A stretch of DNA of 64,000 nucleotides, from the NCBI RefSeq assembly GCF_900258045.1, contig NZ_OGVD01000004.1, positions 1,426,001-1,490,000 of the forward strand, given 5' to 3'. This DNA comes from Sphingorhabdus sp. EL138. Lineage in GTDB: Bacteria > Pseudomonadota > Alphaproteobacteria > Sphingomonadales > Sphingomonadaceae. A program made the translations under genes and the position numbers. Positions 1 through 9,013 of this stretch are shown here, piece after piece. Within the stretch, counting starts at the first letter, position 1. Each line of letters starts with the position of its first letter. The notes under the pieces are model-generated. The model had not been told where the DNA came from. It did no database searches and saw only the letters and a list, made by a program, of their open reading frames with translations.

Positions 1-1
1 C

Positions 2-895
2 GCAAAGGCGGAAAACTGCCCGTTTGAAGTTGTTCTGGTGGCATCCAATGATCCGCAGGCTCCGGGGCTGAAGTTGGCGGAAGCGGAAGGCATTGATACT
101 TTTGCCCACCCGCATAAGGGCCTAAGCCGCAACGAACATGACCAGATCATGCATGAAGTCATTGTCACTGCGGGCGCCGACTATGTCGCACTGGCAGGAT
201 ATATGCGCATCCTGAGCAATGAATTCGTTCGCCAGTGGCAGGATCACATGCTCAACATCCACCCCAGCCTACTGCCGAAATATAAGGGCCTCGACACGTA
301 TCAGCGCGCGCTCGACGCCGGGGACAGCCATGCGGGATGCAGCGTTCATCTTGTGACCCCGGAACTGGATGATGGACCCGTGCTTGCACAGACAGAAGTT
401 GCGATCCTGCCTGGCGATACCGCCGACATACTGGCCGACCGGGTTCTGATTGCCGAGCATCAGCTTTACGCCCCAACCCTCGCCAAATATGTGGCCCGCG
501 AGGCCGATCCCGACTGGATATTGGAACAGGTCCGCACCCGCGCGCTCGCACTGGCGGAAACCCATGAACGGCCAAGTTTCGGAACACCGGGCTGGCGTGT
601 GGGCAGCGAAAAGACCGGCAAATATTTTGCCTATTTTTCTCGCCGCCATTTCGGTGAAACAGGGACATCGGTTTTCGTGAAAACCAGTGGTCTCGACGAG
701 CAAAGCGCTCTTCTTGATGCCGATCCCGATCTTTATTTCACGCCTAAGTTTTACGGTAAATCGGGCTGGATTGCGATCCGGCTGGATACCGGACACACAG
801 ACTGGGATCATGTCGGTGACTGGCTGGAAAAAAGCTGGCGCATGGTAGCACCAAAGAGACTCACCAAAATGATGGATATCGCGGCAGAATTCTAG
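2..895 (+). CDS. purN: Phosphoribosylglycinamide formyltransferase fused to a YjbR-like domain (5' truncated by window)
   Basis: The reading frame is open from base 2, so the true start lies outside the window. The first ~170 visible residues are a GAR transformylase, which transfers a formyl group from 10-formyl-THF to glycinamide ribonucleotide in purine synthesis. The diagnostic stretch NIHPSLLPKYKGLDTY supplies the catalytic Asn and His, and TPELDDGPVLAQ supplies the catalytic Asp. After that comes an extra ~110 residues (from about PSFGTPGWRVG to VAPKRL) that look like the MmcQ/YjbR fold (pattern YGKSGWIAIRLD ... DWLEKSWRMVAPKRL). E. coli PurN ends before such a domain (about 212 residues), so this is a fusion. 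The function of the added domain is unknown. PurN identity is secure; the YjbR call is by pattern. Confidence 0.9.
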   Translation, partial: AKAENCPFEVVLVASNDPQAPGLKLAEAEGIDTFAHPHKGLSRNEHDQIMHEVIVTAGADYVALAGYMRILSNEFVRQWQDHMLNIHPSLLPKYKGLDTYQRALDAGDSHAGCSVHLVTPELDDGPVLAQTEVAILPGDTADILADRVLIAEHQLYAPTLAKYVAREADPDWILEQVRTRALALAETHERPSFGTPGWRVGSEKTGKYFAYFSRRHFGETGTSVFVKTSGLDEQSALLDADPDLYFTPKFYGKSGWIAIRLDTGHTDWDHVGDWLEKSWRMVAPKRLTKMMDIAAEF

Positions 896-905
896 GGAAA
901 AATTC

Positions 906-999
906 GCATCGCGGGAGGAGCAAACCTAAAGCGACAAGGAGGAGGGAGGATATGCCGCCATGGATTTGAGATCTGGGATGACTGCTCCATCCGCGATGC
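906..999. repeat. Imperfect inverted repeat between convergent genes
   Basis: A 17-base arm at 906-922 (GCATCGCGGGAGGAGCA) is matched by its reverse complement at 983-999 with two mismatches, leaving a 60-base loop. It sits between the convergent purN and LOV-HTH genes. There is no T-run after either arm, so it is not a standard intrinsic terminator. It could be a structured RNA end or a remnant of a repeat element. Confidence 0.5.
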
Positions 1000-1065
1000 T
1001 TAAATATTCAATACGCCAGAACTGCAATAATATAGATACGGTATTAGGACCGTAGTCAATTTTAC

Positions 1066-1722
1066 TTACATTCCTGCTTCCACGGCCAACCGGACCATAT
1101 CGGCTGCACTGGGGGCATCCAGGCGTTTCATCAGGATCGCACGGTGCATCTTTATCGTCCGCTCGCTCAAATCCAGCTCATGCGCAATCTGCTTATTTAA
1201 CAGACCCTTGGCGATATATCTCAACACTTCGCGCTGCCTTTTGGACAGGTCCTTGACGATTTCCGTCGCCCGCATGCGCCGCGCTTTGGCAAGGCTCGGA
1301 CCATCGCTATCAATCTCTACCTGCGATCCCAGAAAAAACTCTAGTTCCCCGCCATCATCAAATAAAGGGGCAACAAGAACTGCATTTTGAAAAGGCGTGC
1401 CATCTTTTTTATAGTTGAGGATTTCTACCAGTACCGGCTTACGTTCCCGCACACCGCGGCGGATTTCTTCCGTAAGCCATGGTTCAGTGGCAGTTCCGGC
1501 CAAAAACCTGCAGTTTCTACCGATGATAAAGTCAGGATGGTAACCGGTGAGATCGGAAAACGCCTTGTTAGAGGAGACAATTGGATTGTCTGGAAGCCTC
1601 GGATTGCTGATGACCGAAGCAATCGGGCTGTTGTCGATCAGCGCCCGAACAGAGGCCTTTGGCAGACCAACCTTGGGGATTGACTGCTGCTCCGTTCCAA
1701 TATTCCCTTCCTCGCTACTCAT
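1066..1722 (-). CDS. Blue-light LOV-HTH transcriptional regulator, EL222-like
   Basis: A 218-residue protein with an N-terminal LOV (PAS) domain at about residues 25-140 and a LuxR-type helix-turn-helix at about 155-215. The flavin-binding motif [10 protein letters not shown] carries the photoactive Cys at residue 71, which would form the light-induced adduct with FMN. The HTH reads [35 protein letters not shown]. Motif after motif ([38 protein letters not shown]) matches my recollection of EL222 of Erythrobacter litoralis, which dimerises and binds DNA in blue light. Like EL222 it has Ala where many LOV domains have Gln after CRFL. It is monocistronic as far as can be seen; its target promoters are not evident here. 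Confidence 0.93.
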   Translation of the reverse strand: MSSEEGNIGTEQQSIPKVGLPKASVRALIDNSPIASVISNPRLPDNPIVSSNKAFSDLTGYHPDFIIGRNCRFLAGTATEPWLTEEIRRGVRERKPVLVEILNYKKDGTPFQNAVLVAPLFDDGGELEFFLGSQVEIDSDGPSLAKARRMRATEIVKDLSKRQREVLRYIAKGLLNKQIAHELDLSERTIKMHRAILMKRLDAPSAADMVRLAVEAGM

Positions 1723-1816
1723 AAGATAAACTTAGTCTATGCATCTCCGACATGGCAAGCGGAATGCCACATGGTCCCGTCCTGTTTTGAGCCGTCTTCC
1801 TAACCGTTTAACAAGA

Positions 1817-2590
1817 TTAAGGAACAACACCCTCGACCACCGATTTCGCGTTATCAACCCTTATCGCGGCGCCATTAATAAATTTGGATTCGTCCGATGC
1901 CAGGAACAGTACTGTATTGGCTATGTCATCGGGTTCCCCCAATGCGCTGGCCGCCGGTCCTTCGCCGGCTGGCCGCAAATCCGTTCTATCCATCATCTTC
2001 GGTCCGATTTCTTCGACCATCGGCGTCAAAATCCCTGCCGGATGAACGCTGTTACAACGGATATTATAGCCATTGTTGGCGCAGTGCACCGCGATGCTGC
2101 GGGTCAGGCTTTCCACTGCCCCTTTTGCCGCTGCATAGGCGGCGACAACAGGTTCTCCCTGAACCGACGCAATGGATGCCATGTTGATAATCGAACCGCC
2201 GCCGGAAGCCTTCATTGCCGGTACCGCATATTTGCATCCGAAAAATGTCCCGTCAGCACTGACCGCCATCACAAAGCGCCATTCTTCTGCCGTTTGGGTT
2301 TCGATGGTGCCGGGTTCAACCACACCTGCATTGTTGACTAGGACATCCAGCTTCCCGTGCCGGGACACAATATCTGCAATCAGGTCTTCCCATGCCGATT
2401 CATCGCGAACATCCTGCTTGTGAAATTCTGCCGCACCGCCAATTTCAGCAGCAACACGCGCACCATTATCTTCATCCATGTCGGTCAGGATGACTGTTGC
2501 GCCTTCGCGTGCAAACATCCGGGCATCTGCTTCACCCAATCCCTTTGCTGCGCCCGTAATGATCGCTATTTTTCCTTCCAGTCTGCCCAT
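1817..2590 (-). CDS. Short-chain dehydrogenase/reductase (classical SDR)
   Basis: A 257-residue NAD(P)-dependent oxidoreductase. It has the Rossmann motif TGAAKGLG near the N-terminus, NNAG in the middle, and the catalytic Ser (NMASIASVQG) and YAAAK (Tyr/Lys). An acidic residue after the second beta strand (LTDMDED) suggests NAD preference. The start at 2590 (MGRLEGK) is chosen because a GAGAGGG ribosome site precedes it; an upstream in-frame start would add 15 unlikely residues. The closest family flavour is the 3-alpha/20-beta-hydroxysteroid dehydrogenase-like SDRs. The substrate cannot be read from sequence. It is divergent from a SnoaL-like gene, a pairing that suggests a small catabolic or steroid-type module. 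Confidence 0.85.
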   Translation of the reverse strand: MGRLEGKIAIITGAAKGLGEADARMFAREGATVILTDMDEDNGARVAAEIGGAAEFHKQDVRDESAWEDLIADIVSRHGKLDVLVNNAGVVEPGTIETQTAEEWRFVMAVSADGTFFGCKYAVPAMKASGGGSIINMASIASVQGEPVVAAYAAAKGAVESLTRSIAVHCANNGYNIRCNSVHPAGILTPMVEEIGPKMMDRTDLRPAGEGPAASALGEPDDIANTVLFLASDESKFINGAAIRVDNAKSVVEGVVP

Positions 2591-2674
2591 CCTGATCCCT
2601 CTCTTTTTTGCCAACTGTTCACAGGTTAGCAGCACATGCTAATCCCTCAGCCTAACAATATGAGGGAGAGCGGG

Positions 2675-3142
2675 ATGGACAAGGTCGAAGAGCTGATAGC
2701 ACGGGAGGAAATTCGTGACTTGCTGCACCGCTATTGCAAGGGAATAGACCGCAAAGACTGGACTTTGGTTCGGTCATGCTTCGCAGATGATCATGTTCAC
2801 AACCATGGTGATTATTCGGGTCCACCGGATGAATTTGTCGGTTTTGCCAGTGAGATACTGAAAAAAGTTCCCGCCACACATCATTCCATTTCCAATGTGC
2901 ATTTCTCTTTCAGCGATGATGGCAACAGCGTGTCAACCGAAGCGAATTTCGTTGCCTATCACTATGTGCAAGAGGGGACGCCGGAATTCGATCCGGTCCC
3001 GACCGGCGGCAAAGCCACGGACTGGATAGTGGCCGGTCGCTATTGTGACAAATTTGAAAAGCGCGACGGCAAATGGATTATCGTCCGGCGTGAAGCGTTT
3101 CACGACTGGGAACGCTATGACGAAGCCAATCCCAAAACCTAG
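2675..3142 (+). CDS. SnoaL/NTF2-like fold protein
   Basis: A 155-residue protein with the start of a SnoaL-like polyketide-cyclase/NTF2 fold: IAREEIRDLLHRYCKGIDRK followed by DWTLVRSCFADD, then HHSISN and a C-terminal ERDGKW-like strand (KRDGKWIIVRREAFHDWER). Proteins of this family are ligand-binding cups that act as isomerases, dehydratases or simple binding proteins on small hydrophobic substrates. Start 2675 has GGGAG in front; ATG at 2660 is an alternative. It is divergently transcribed from the SDR, with 84 bases between starts, and probably shares a pathway with it. No specific reaction can be assigned. Confidence 0.75.
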   Translation: MDKVEELIAREEIRDLLHRYCKGIDRKDWTLVRSCFADDHVHNHGDYSGPPDEFVGFASEILKKVPATHHSISNVHFSFSDDGNSVSTEANFVAYHYVQEGTPEFDPVPTGGKATDWIVAGRYCDKFEKRDGKWIIVRREAFHDWERYDEANPKT

Positions 3143-3383
3143 TCCAAGCGGGCTTCAAAACTGATAGTGAAACTGTGGTCAGTTGATCCGTTCGAGGCAG
3201 CCAAGGCATAGGTCATGATCAGCAAGAAATGCTTGATTATTTGTTGCACTGGTCTGGTCCCACAATTCCGACCATCCGGCACAGGATTTCCCACTCCCGT
3301 ACCAGTGATCAGATTGCGGATTAACAGATCATGCTTAAAATTCCGTGAAAGCCTTGAAAAACCGTCACTAAATCGGCGTCAGC

Positions 3384-3806
3384 CTAGCCTACGATTTCGT
3401 CTTCGTTGAAGAAGTAGGCGATTTCAATCGCCGCATTCTCATCGCTGTCGGAACCATGAACCGTGTTGGCTTCGATGCTTTCAGCCAGCTCCTTGCGGAT
3501 GGTGCCCGGTGCGGCGTCGGCCGGGTTGGTCGCGCCCATGATGTCACGGTTACGCTGCATGGCGTTTTCGCCTTCCAGAACCTGAACGACGACGGGACCG
3601 CTGATCATGAAATCGACCAGTTCACCAAAGAAAGGACGCTCTTTATGGACCGCGTAAAAGCCTTCTGCCTGTTCGCGGGTCATGTGGATACGTTTGGAAG
3701 CGACAACGCGCAGACCTGCGTCCTCCAGCATTTTGGTGACCGCACCGGTCAAATTGCGCTTGGTCGCGTCTGGTTTGATGATCGAAAATGTCCGTGTACC
3801 GGCCAT
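3384..3806 (-). CDS. ndk: Nucleoside diphosphate kinase
   Basis: A 140-residue enzyme that transfers the gamma phosphate between nucleoside triphosphates and diphosphates through a phosphohistidine. It begins [17 protein letters not shown], the conserved NDK opening, and carries the active-site signature NTVHGSDS with the phospho-accepting His. Length and all motifs match bacterial Ndk. It is cytoplasmic. The 102 bases upstream carry its promoter region and a loose AGGGG/CCCCT inverted repeat of unclear meaning. The 241 bases downstream (3143-3383) hold no gene or structure that I recognise. Confidence 0.97.
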   Translation of the reverse strand: MAGTRTFSIIKPDATKRNLTGAVTKMLEDAGLRVVASKRIHMTREQAEGFYAVHKERPFFGELVDFMISGPVVVQVLEGENAMQRNRDIMGATNPADAAPGTIRKELAESIEANTVHGSDSDENAAIEIAYFFNEDEIVG

Positions 3807-3908
3807 GATTTTGCTCCGTAATAGGGGTGTGAAATAAGTTTGCGCCGCCCCTAGCCGGACTTTTCAAGCATAGCAAGTTTTGTAAGACTTTCCTGCCTGA
3901 TTTGCAGT

Positions 3909-4412
3909 CTAGTTCTTGCCGCCAGCCATCAAGGTGGTCGTCACGCCGCCATCTTCATCCTTGATAACGGAAATATTTATGCCCTCTCCATCGGAACGCT
4001 GGCCGCCAATCATCTGCATGTCCCCCGATTTGATTTCGGTTTGCACATCAATGCCCTTATCCTTCATCTGGTCCTTGTAAAAGCTGATCACCTCATCCTG
4101 GTCATCGGAGCTTTTGAAGACGATCATCGCCCCAGACTTACCATCACCCATACCGGCAATACTGCTTTGAATTTCCGCACCGGGATATAATTTTATGCCC
4201 ATCGGCAAATCGGCGACCGCTTTCGATCCTGTCGCAATCCGGACCTCTCCGTCATCGGTTTTGATCACAGTTTCGCTATCGTCGCCCTCGCCGCTGACCG
4301 AATAGCTGCCTTTTCCGCCATCACCATCATCAAACGTGCCGGATGCGACCTCATCATTGCTGCCACAGGACATGGCGAACAAAACGACTGGCAGGATAAA
4401 TAACTTGTTCAT
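3909..4412 (-). CDS. Putative periplasmic lipoprotein, unknown function
   Basis: A 167-residue protein starting MNKLFILPVVLFAMSCGSN, a signal peptide with an acceptable lipobox (AMSC, Cys at 16), so it is probably lipid-anchored. The mature part is rich in Asp and Gly, with a predicted small alpha/beta domain around GIKLYPGAEI...IVFKSSDDQDEVISFYKDQMKDKGIDVQ. That pattern is seen in many uncharacterised lipoproteins where a short helix FYKDQL follows a strand. Start 4412 is preferred because the signal peptide begins there; the frame stays open for 23 further codons upstream. I do not recognise a function. It is followed by holC on the same strand. Confidence 0.7.
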   Translation of the reverse strand: MNKLFILPVVLFAMSCGSNDEVASGTFDDGDGGKGSYSVSGEGDDSETVIKTDDGEVRIATGSKAVADLPMGIKLYPGAEIQSSIAGMGDGKSGAMIVFKSSDDQDEVISFYKDQMKDKGIDVQTEIKSGDMQMIGGQRSDGEGINISVIKDEDGGVTTTLMAGGKN

Positions 4413-4493
4413 GAAAATGGCTCCATCCAAAAAATGGCGCGACCCATTCAGGATTGTAGGAGCAACGCCAAAAAAGCGCAAACGGCAATTATA

Positions 4494-4931
4494 TCAGGGC
4501 CCTTCGACCCACCGGCCACCATCCTGTTTCCAATAACGCGGCGTAACGTCGTCTTTGGCCGATAGGGCTCGCCAGGCGGTTCTGGCATTGTCGATCTGTT
4601 CGGCGGTGAAGAGATAGAAAGCCCGGTCAAAAGCCAAAGCCTCATCCCGCCATTCACCATCGGTCAGCGCGATGTAACGCGCGCCGTTGGCTGCCTCACA
4701 ATCCCCGGAAATCAGGATGGGCTGCGCTTCATCCTGTCCGTTTCCAGCCAGACCGTGGGCCAGAAAACTGCTGGGTCCAGCGCGCCACAAGGCATTGCTC
4801 AGCTTTTCCAGCTGGCCGACAAAGCTCGACACGAGCAACATCCTCTGTCCGCCATTCAGGGTTTTCTGGGCCAGAACGGGCACCAGTTTTTCCGCTGGAT
4901 CACGGGTCAAATGATAAAAATCGACCTGCAC
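4494..4931 (-). CDS. holC: DNA polymerase III chi subunit
   Basis: A 145-residue protein opening MQVDFYHLTRDP, with an alpha/beta core (RMLLVSSFVGQLEKLSNALW, then FLAHGLAGNGQDEAQPILISGD) typical of HolC, the clamp-loader chi subunit that contacts single-strand-binding protein through the psi partner. Chi links the replisome to SSB on the lagging strand. It lies 25 bases downstream of pepA on the same strand; the pepA-holC pair is a widely conserved operon, which supports the call. Start codon and length fit the family. Confidence 0.93.
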   Translation of the reverse strand: MQVDFYHLTRDPAEKLVPVLAQKTLNGGQRMLLVSSFVGQLEKLSNALWRAGPSSFLAHGLAGNGQDEAQPILISGDCEAANGARYIALTDGEWRDEALAFDRAFYLFTAEQIDNARTAWRALSAKDDVTPRYWKQDGGRWVEGP

Positions 4932-4956
4932 CAGTCAAACGATCCTTCAAATTGGC

Positions 4957-6414
4957 TTATTGCTCAAAATGGTCGGCGACATATTGATCGAGCAGACGCA
5001 CACCGAAACCGGTTGCGCCCTTGTCCCACACCGGACCGGGCTTGTCCGCCCAAACCATCCCGGCAATGTCCAGATGTGCCCATTTGACACCGTCTTTGAT
5101 AAAGCGTTTCAGGAATTGCGCGGCGGTAATCGATCCTGCCCCCTTGCCACCGACATTTTTCATGTCTGCAATGGGCGAGTTGATCTGCTTGTCATAAGCG
5201 GCCGTGAGCGGGAAGCGCCAAAGCGGATCACCAGCTGTTTTGCCAGCCGCCAGCAAATTGTCGGACAGCCCGTCATCGTTGCTGAAACAACCGGCATGCT
5301 CATTGCCCAGCGAGATAATGATCGCTCCGGTCAAAGTTGCCAGATTGACAACAACCTCTGGCTCAAAGGTTTCCTGCGCCCAGTGCAATGCATCGCATAA
5401 TACCAAGCGCCCCTCAGCATCGGTGTTAATGACTTCGATGGTCTGACCACTCATACTGGTCACCACGTCGCCAGGCCGCTGGGCATTGCCATCGGGCATG
5501 TTTTCAACCAGGCCGCAAATGCCAACGACATGCGCCTTAGCCTTACGCCCGGCGAGCGCCTTCATGGTGCCGGCCACCGCACCGGCTCCGCCCATATCCC
5601 ATTTCATATCTTCCATGCCGCCCGGTGGTTTCAGCGAAATGCCACCGGTATCGAAGGTCACACCCTTACCAACCAGCGCCAGCGGCTTTTTTTGCGCGCC
5701 ATTGGTGCCATCCCAGCGCATAGCAAGCATCCGCGGCGGCCGGACCGACCCTTGTGACACGCCCAGAAGCGCGCCCATGCCAAGCTTTTCCATTTCTTCC
5801 TGCCCGAGGACGGTAAACTCGACGCCCATGCCCTGAAGCTCTTCGCAACGCGCGACGAAGCTTTCCGGATAGATGACGTTCGCCGGCTCCGACACCAGTT
5901 CGCGGGTCAGCGCTACCCCGTCGGCGACGGCAGACAGGTCTTGCCAGACCTGCGCCGATTCCATGTCGGTATCCAGCACTGTTATGGTTTCCAGCGTCTG
6001 CTTCGCATTTTCCGGCATGGTCGTGCGATATTTATCGATTCTCCAGCTACGCAGTTTCGCGCCAAACAGCAGCCGTGCCAATTGATCTTGCTCCAGGCCC
6101 GATCCACTGATCACAAGGTGTTTTACGCCTGATGCAATTAACTTGGTGACAACCGCTCCGCCAGCCGCTTCGCAATCCTTGCGTTCCCCTTTTCCGGTAC
6201 CGGTCAATATGACCTGTATGACCGCGTCGCCTTCTGTCACAAATGTCTGAAATGTCTGGCCGGTTTTTCCTTCAAACCTTGCCGCTTTGGCGGCAGTGCG
6301 GACCACTTTATCCTCTTCAACGTCGATCTTCGCGCTGTCCAGTGCATCTTTGCCAACGGCAATGGCAATTGCATCTGGTGTGGAAGACAGGCTTTCGGCA
6401 AAAGTGAATTTCAT
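4957..6414 (-). CDS. pepA: Leucyl aminopeptidase (M17 family)
   Basis: A 485-residue cytosolic metallopeptidase that removes N-terminal amino acids and, in enterobacteria, can also bind DNA. The C-terminal catalytic domain carries the M17 signature NTDAEGRL and the metal-binding GKGVTFDTGGISLKP and MKWDMGGAG segments; the N-terminal domain is the usual substrate-tuning alpha/beta domain. Length is normal for the family. It is the first gene of the pepA-holC operon and is divergent from lptD. The shared 262-base intergenic region has an 8-base inverted repeat (ATTTCATC/GATGAAAT, 6520-6544) of unknown use. Confidence 0.95.
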   Translation of the reverse strand: MKFTFAESLSSTPDAIAIAVGKDALDSAKIDVEEDKVVRTAAKAARFEGKTGQTFQTFVTEGDAVIQVILTGTGKGERKDCEAAGGAVVTKLIASGVKHLVISGSGLEQDQLARLLFGAKLRSWRIDKYRTTMPENAKQTLETITVLDTDMESAQVWQDLSAVADGVALTRELVSEPANVIYPESFVARCEELQGMGVEFTVLGQEEMEKLGMGALLGVSQGSVRPPRMLAMRWDGTNGAQKKPLALVGKGVTFDTGGISLKPPGGMEDMKWDMGGAGAVAGTMKALAGRKAKAHVVGICGLVENMPDGNAQRPGDVVTSMSGQTIEVINTDAEGRLVLCDALHWAQETFEPEVVVNLATLTGAIIISLGNEHAGCFSNDDGLSDNLLAAGKTAGDPLWRFPLTAAYDKQINSPIADMKNVGGKGAGSITAAQFLKRFIKDGVKWAHLDIAGMVWADKPGPVWDKGATGFGVRLLDQYVADHFEQ

Positions 6415-6676
6415 GGGTAAAACGTCCTTATCAATGGGTCAGCCGTATTCGTATCCCGGCTATATGATCTTCTGTTCAGGGTGGATCAATGAAAGATTGG
6501 CAGTGTCTTTGCAATCATCATTTCATCCGAGTTAATGATGAAATCGGGAGATTGGGAAAAATCAGCAGAGAAAATTTGCAGCAAACGCAATCTGGTGCAA
6601 TAGGGCGTCGAACAGGTTGGCGCCAATATAAATTACGCCAATATTTCATGGGGTCAAAGGTAGGTTAATCTCGTCG

Positions 6677-8914
6677 ATGAAATCTTCAATCGCACTGATT
6701 GCATTGGCTCTTCCGATTGCCCTTCCACAGTCCGCTATGGCACAAGCGGATACCGGCGGACAACCACAAGCATCTGCAGAAGCGCCGCAAAAATCTCCTG
6801 AGCAATCAGAAGAAATTGAATTTAGCGCCGATACGATAGATTATGATTTTGAAAATGATGTTGTAACGGCCAAAGGCAACGTGCTGCTTAACCGGGACGG
6901 ATACAAACTGCGTTCCGATACTGTCATCTGGAATCGCAAGACCGGTATCGTGCGTGCGGAAGGTAGTATTCGTTCGATAAGCCCCGATGGCGACACTGCC
7001 TATGGCGACAGCATTGTGCTGACCGACAGTCTGCGAGACGGAATCGTCGACAATTTATTGCTGGTGCTCGATGACGGCAGCAGGCTTGCCGCCCGAAAGG
7101 GAGAACGGTTTGCGGATGGCGCTCTAACACTTGACAGCGCCGCTTACACAGCCTGTGCAGTTACCACCGAAGATGGCTGCCCGAAAAACCCCAGCTGGCA
7201 GATTAAAGCCGTTAAAGTTCGCTATGATCCGATCAAGAAACGCGTCAGCTATGACGGGGCGCGGATCGAGATATTTGGACTGCCGGTCATTCCCCTGCCT
7301 GGCCTGTCGCATCCGGTCAGCAACGAAAATCGCAGCGGCATATTGGTCCCTAATCTGAGGTTTGATTCGACCAACGGCGTTGCGGTTTCCATTCCCTATT
7401 ATTTCAACCTTGCGCCCAATGAGGACGCAACGGTAACAACTCAGGTCTTTACCGAGGTAGCCCCGTTGATCAGCGGGACATATCGAAATCTAAGCGAAAA
7501 AGGCGCATTTCAACTCACCGGCTACGCCACTTACGGATCCCGTATCCCCACCGGAGCGTCCGGACCATTGCCAGATGCAGAGAAAGATTTCAGGGGATAT
7601 TTTGCAACCACTGGCCGCTTCATTCTGGATGAGAACTGGACGATATCGCAATCCGCGAGATTAGTCTCTGACCGAACTTTCCTGCGCCGCTACGATATCA
7701 GTGACGATGACAGCCTGCGATCGACCATCAATGTCGAACGGATAGACGACAGCAGCTATTTTTCACTGGCCGGGTGGGCGTTCCAGACCTTGCGCGCCGG
7801 CGATCCGCAAAACCGCGTTCCAATCGCTTTGCCCGTAGTTGACTATCGCAAGCGCTTTGCCGAACCGGTACTTGGCGGAAAAACGCAAATTCAAATCAAC
7901 AGCCTGGCCGTCGGCCGTACTGAGGGTCAGGACACACAACGCGCCTTTGCATCCGCCCGTTGGGATCTGCGCAAACTGACAACCCTGGGTCAGGAAATAA
8001 CCCTGACCGGCTTTGCACGCGGCGATGTCTATAACAGCCAGGATAACGCGCTTAACGAAACAGCCATTTATCGCGGTGAATCCGGTTGGCAAACCCGTGG
8101 TATTGTGACGGCGGCCGTAGACATTAAGTGGCCATTTATTGGGCAGGCCTTTGGCGGAACCCAAACGCTGACACCGCGTTTTCAGGTTGTCGCGACACCC
8201 GCTATATCAAATCAGTCGATTCCCAATGAAGATTCGCGTTCGGTCGATCTGGAAGATACAAATTTGTTTGCGCTCAACCGGTTCCCCGGCTTTGATCGTT
8301 ATGAAGATAATGTTCGGGCCACCTATGGTCTGGAATGGAATCTCAACCGGCCTAATTTGCGCGTCGATGCCATTGTTGGTCAAAGCTATCGACTTGCCAA
8401 TAATAGCAACATTGTTCCCGACGGAACCGGCCTTTCAGACAGGTTTTCCGATATCGTCGGACGGACGGAAGTCCGCTTCAAGGACATCGTCAAGTTTACC
8501 CATCGATATCGGCTGGATAAAGACAATCTCGCAGTCCGGCGCAACGAGATTGATGCCACGGTTGGCACGCGGGATACTTACGCACAAATCGGTTATTTAC
8601 GGCTGAACCGCGATATTGGCGCCGGGATTGAAGATCTTAGTGATCGTGAAGAGGTCCGTGTTGGTGGCCGTTATCAGATAGACCGATATTGGTCTGTTTT
8701 CGGTTCCGCGATCATCGATCTTACCGATGCGCGGGAAGATCCGCTGTCTTCTGCAGACGGATTTGAACCCGTACGGCACCGGATCGGCGTCGCCTATGAT
8801 GATGGTTGCTTGTCTCTCGGCATAACATGGCGCTATGATTATGAAGATACGGGAGATGACCAGCGCGGCAGCACATTCCTCTTCCGACTGGCTTTACGCA
8901 ATTTGGGTGTGTAA
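6677..8914 (+). CDS. lptD: LPS-assembly protein LptD
   Basis: A 745-residue outer-membrane protein that inserts lipopolysaccharide into the outer leaflet. A signal peptide (cleavage after SAMAQA) is followed by an OstA/LptA-like jellyroll (from about residue 45, EIEFSADTIDYDFENDVVTAKGNV) and then a long beta barrel with alternating aromatic strands to the C-terminus. Cys pairs known to form structural disulfides in E. coli LptD are only partly kept: two Cys near residues 158 and 165 (TACAVTTEDGC) and one late in the barrel (DDGC). It heads the lptD-surA-pdxA-rsmA operon, in which SurA is itself a chaperone for LptD. Confidence 0.95.
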   Translation: MKSSIALIALALPIALPQSAMAQADTGGQPQASAEAPQKSPEQSEEIEFSADTIDYDFENDVVTAKGNVLLNRDGYKLRSDTVIWNRKTGIVRAEGSIRSISPDGDTAYGDSIVLTDSLRDGIVDNLLLVLDDGSRLAARKGERFADGALTLDSAAYTACAVTTEDGCPKNPSWQIKAVKVRYDPIKKRVSYDGARIEIFGLPVIPLPGLSHPVSNENRSGILVPNLRFDSTNGVAVSIPYYFNLAPNEDATVTTQVFTEVAPLISGTYRNLSEKGAFQLTGYATYGSRIPTGASGPLPDAEKDFRGYFATTGRFILDENWTISQSARLVSDRTFLRRYDISDDDSLRSTINVERIDDSSYFSLAGWAFQTLRAGDPQNRVPIALPVVDYRKRFAEPVLGGKTQIQINSLAVGRTEGQDTQRAFASARWDLRKLTTLGQEITLTGFARGDVYNSQDNALNETAIYRGESGWQTRGIVTAAVDIKWPFIGQAFGGTQTLTPRFQVVATPAISNQSIPNEDSRSVDLEDTNLFALNRFPGFDRYEDNVRATYGLEWNLNRPNLRVDAIVGQSYRLANNSNIVPDGTGLSDRFSDIVGRTEVRFKDIVKFTHRYRLDKDNLAVRRNEIDATVGTRDTYAQIGYLRLNRDIGAGIEDLSDREEVRVGGRYQIDRYWSVFGSAIIDLTDAREDPLSSADGFEPVRHRIGVAYDDGCLSLGITWRYDYEDTGDDQRGSTFLFRLALRNLGV

Positions 8915-9013
8915 GGCGTTTGTTAATGATATTTGATTGCTCATATTAGGTTCAGCCCTTTTTTGATATTGGCAGGTCTAAAGTTGTTCTTAGAGTTTGA
9001 AAAGAAACGAAAA

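Noticed and set aside
1739-2341. A 200-codon plus-strand frame opposite the SDR gene
   Set aside because: The SDR on the minus strand has all catalytic motifs; this frame is a shadow of it.
6520-6544. An 8-base inverted repeat between pepA and lptD
   Set aside because: Short, no T-run, and no evidence to tie it to a known operator; listed only in the pepA entry.
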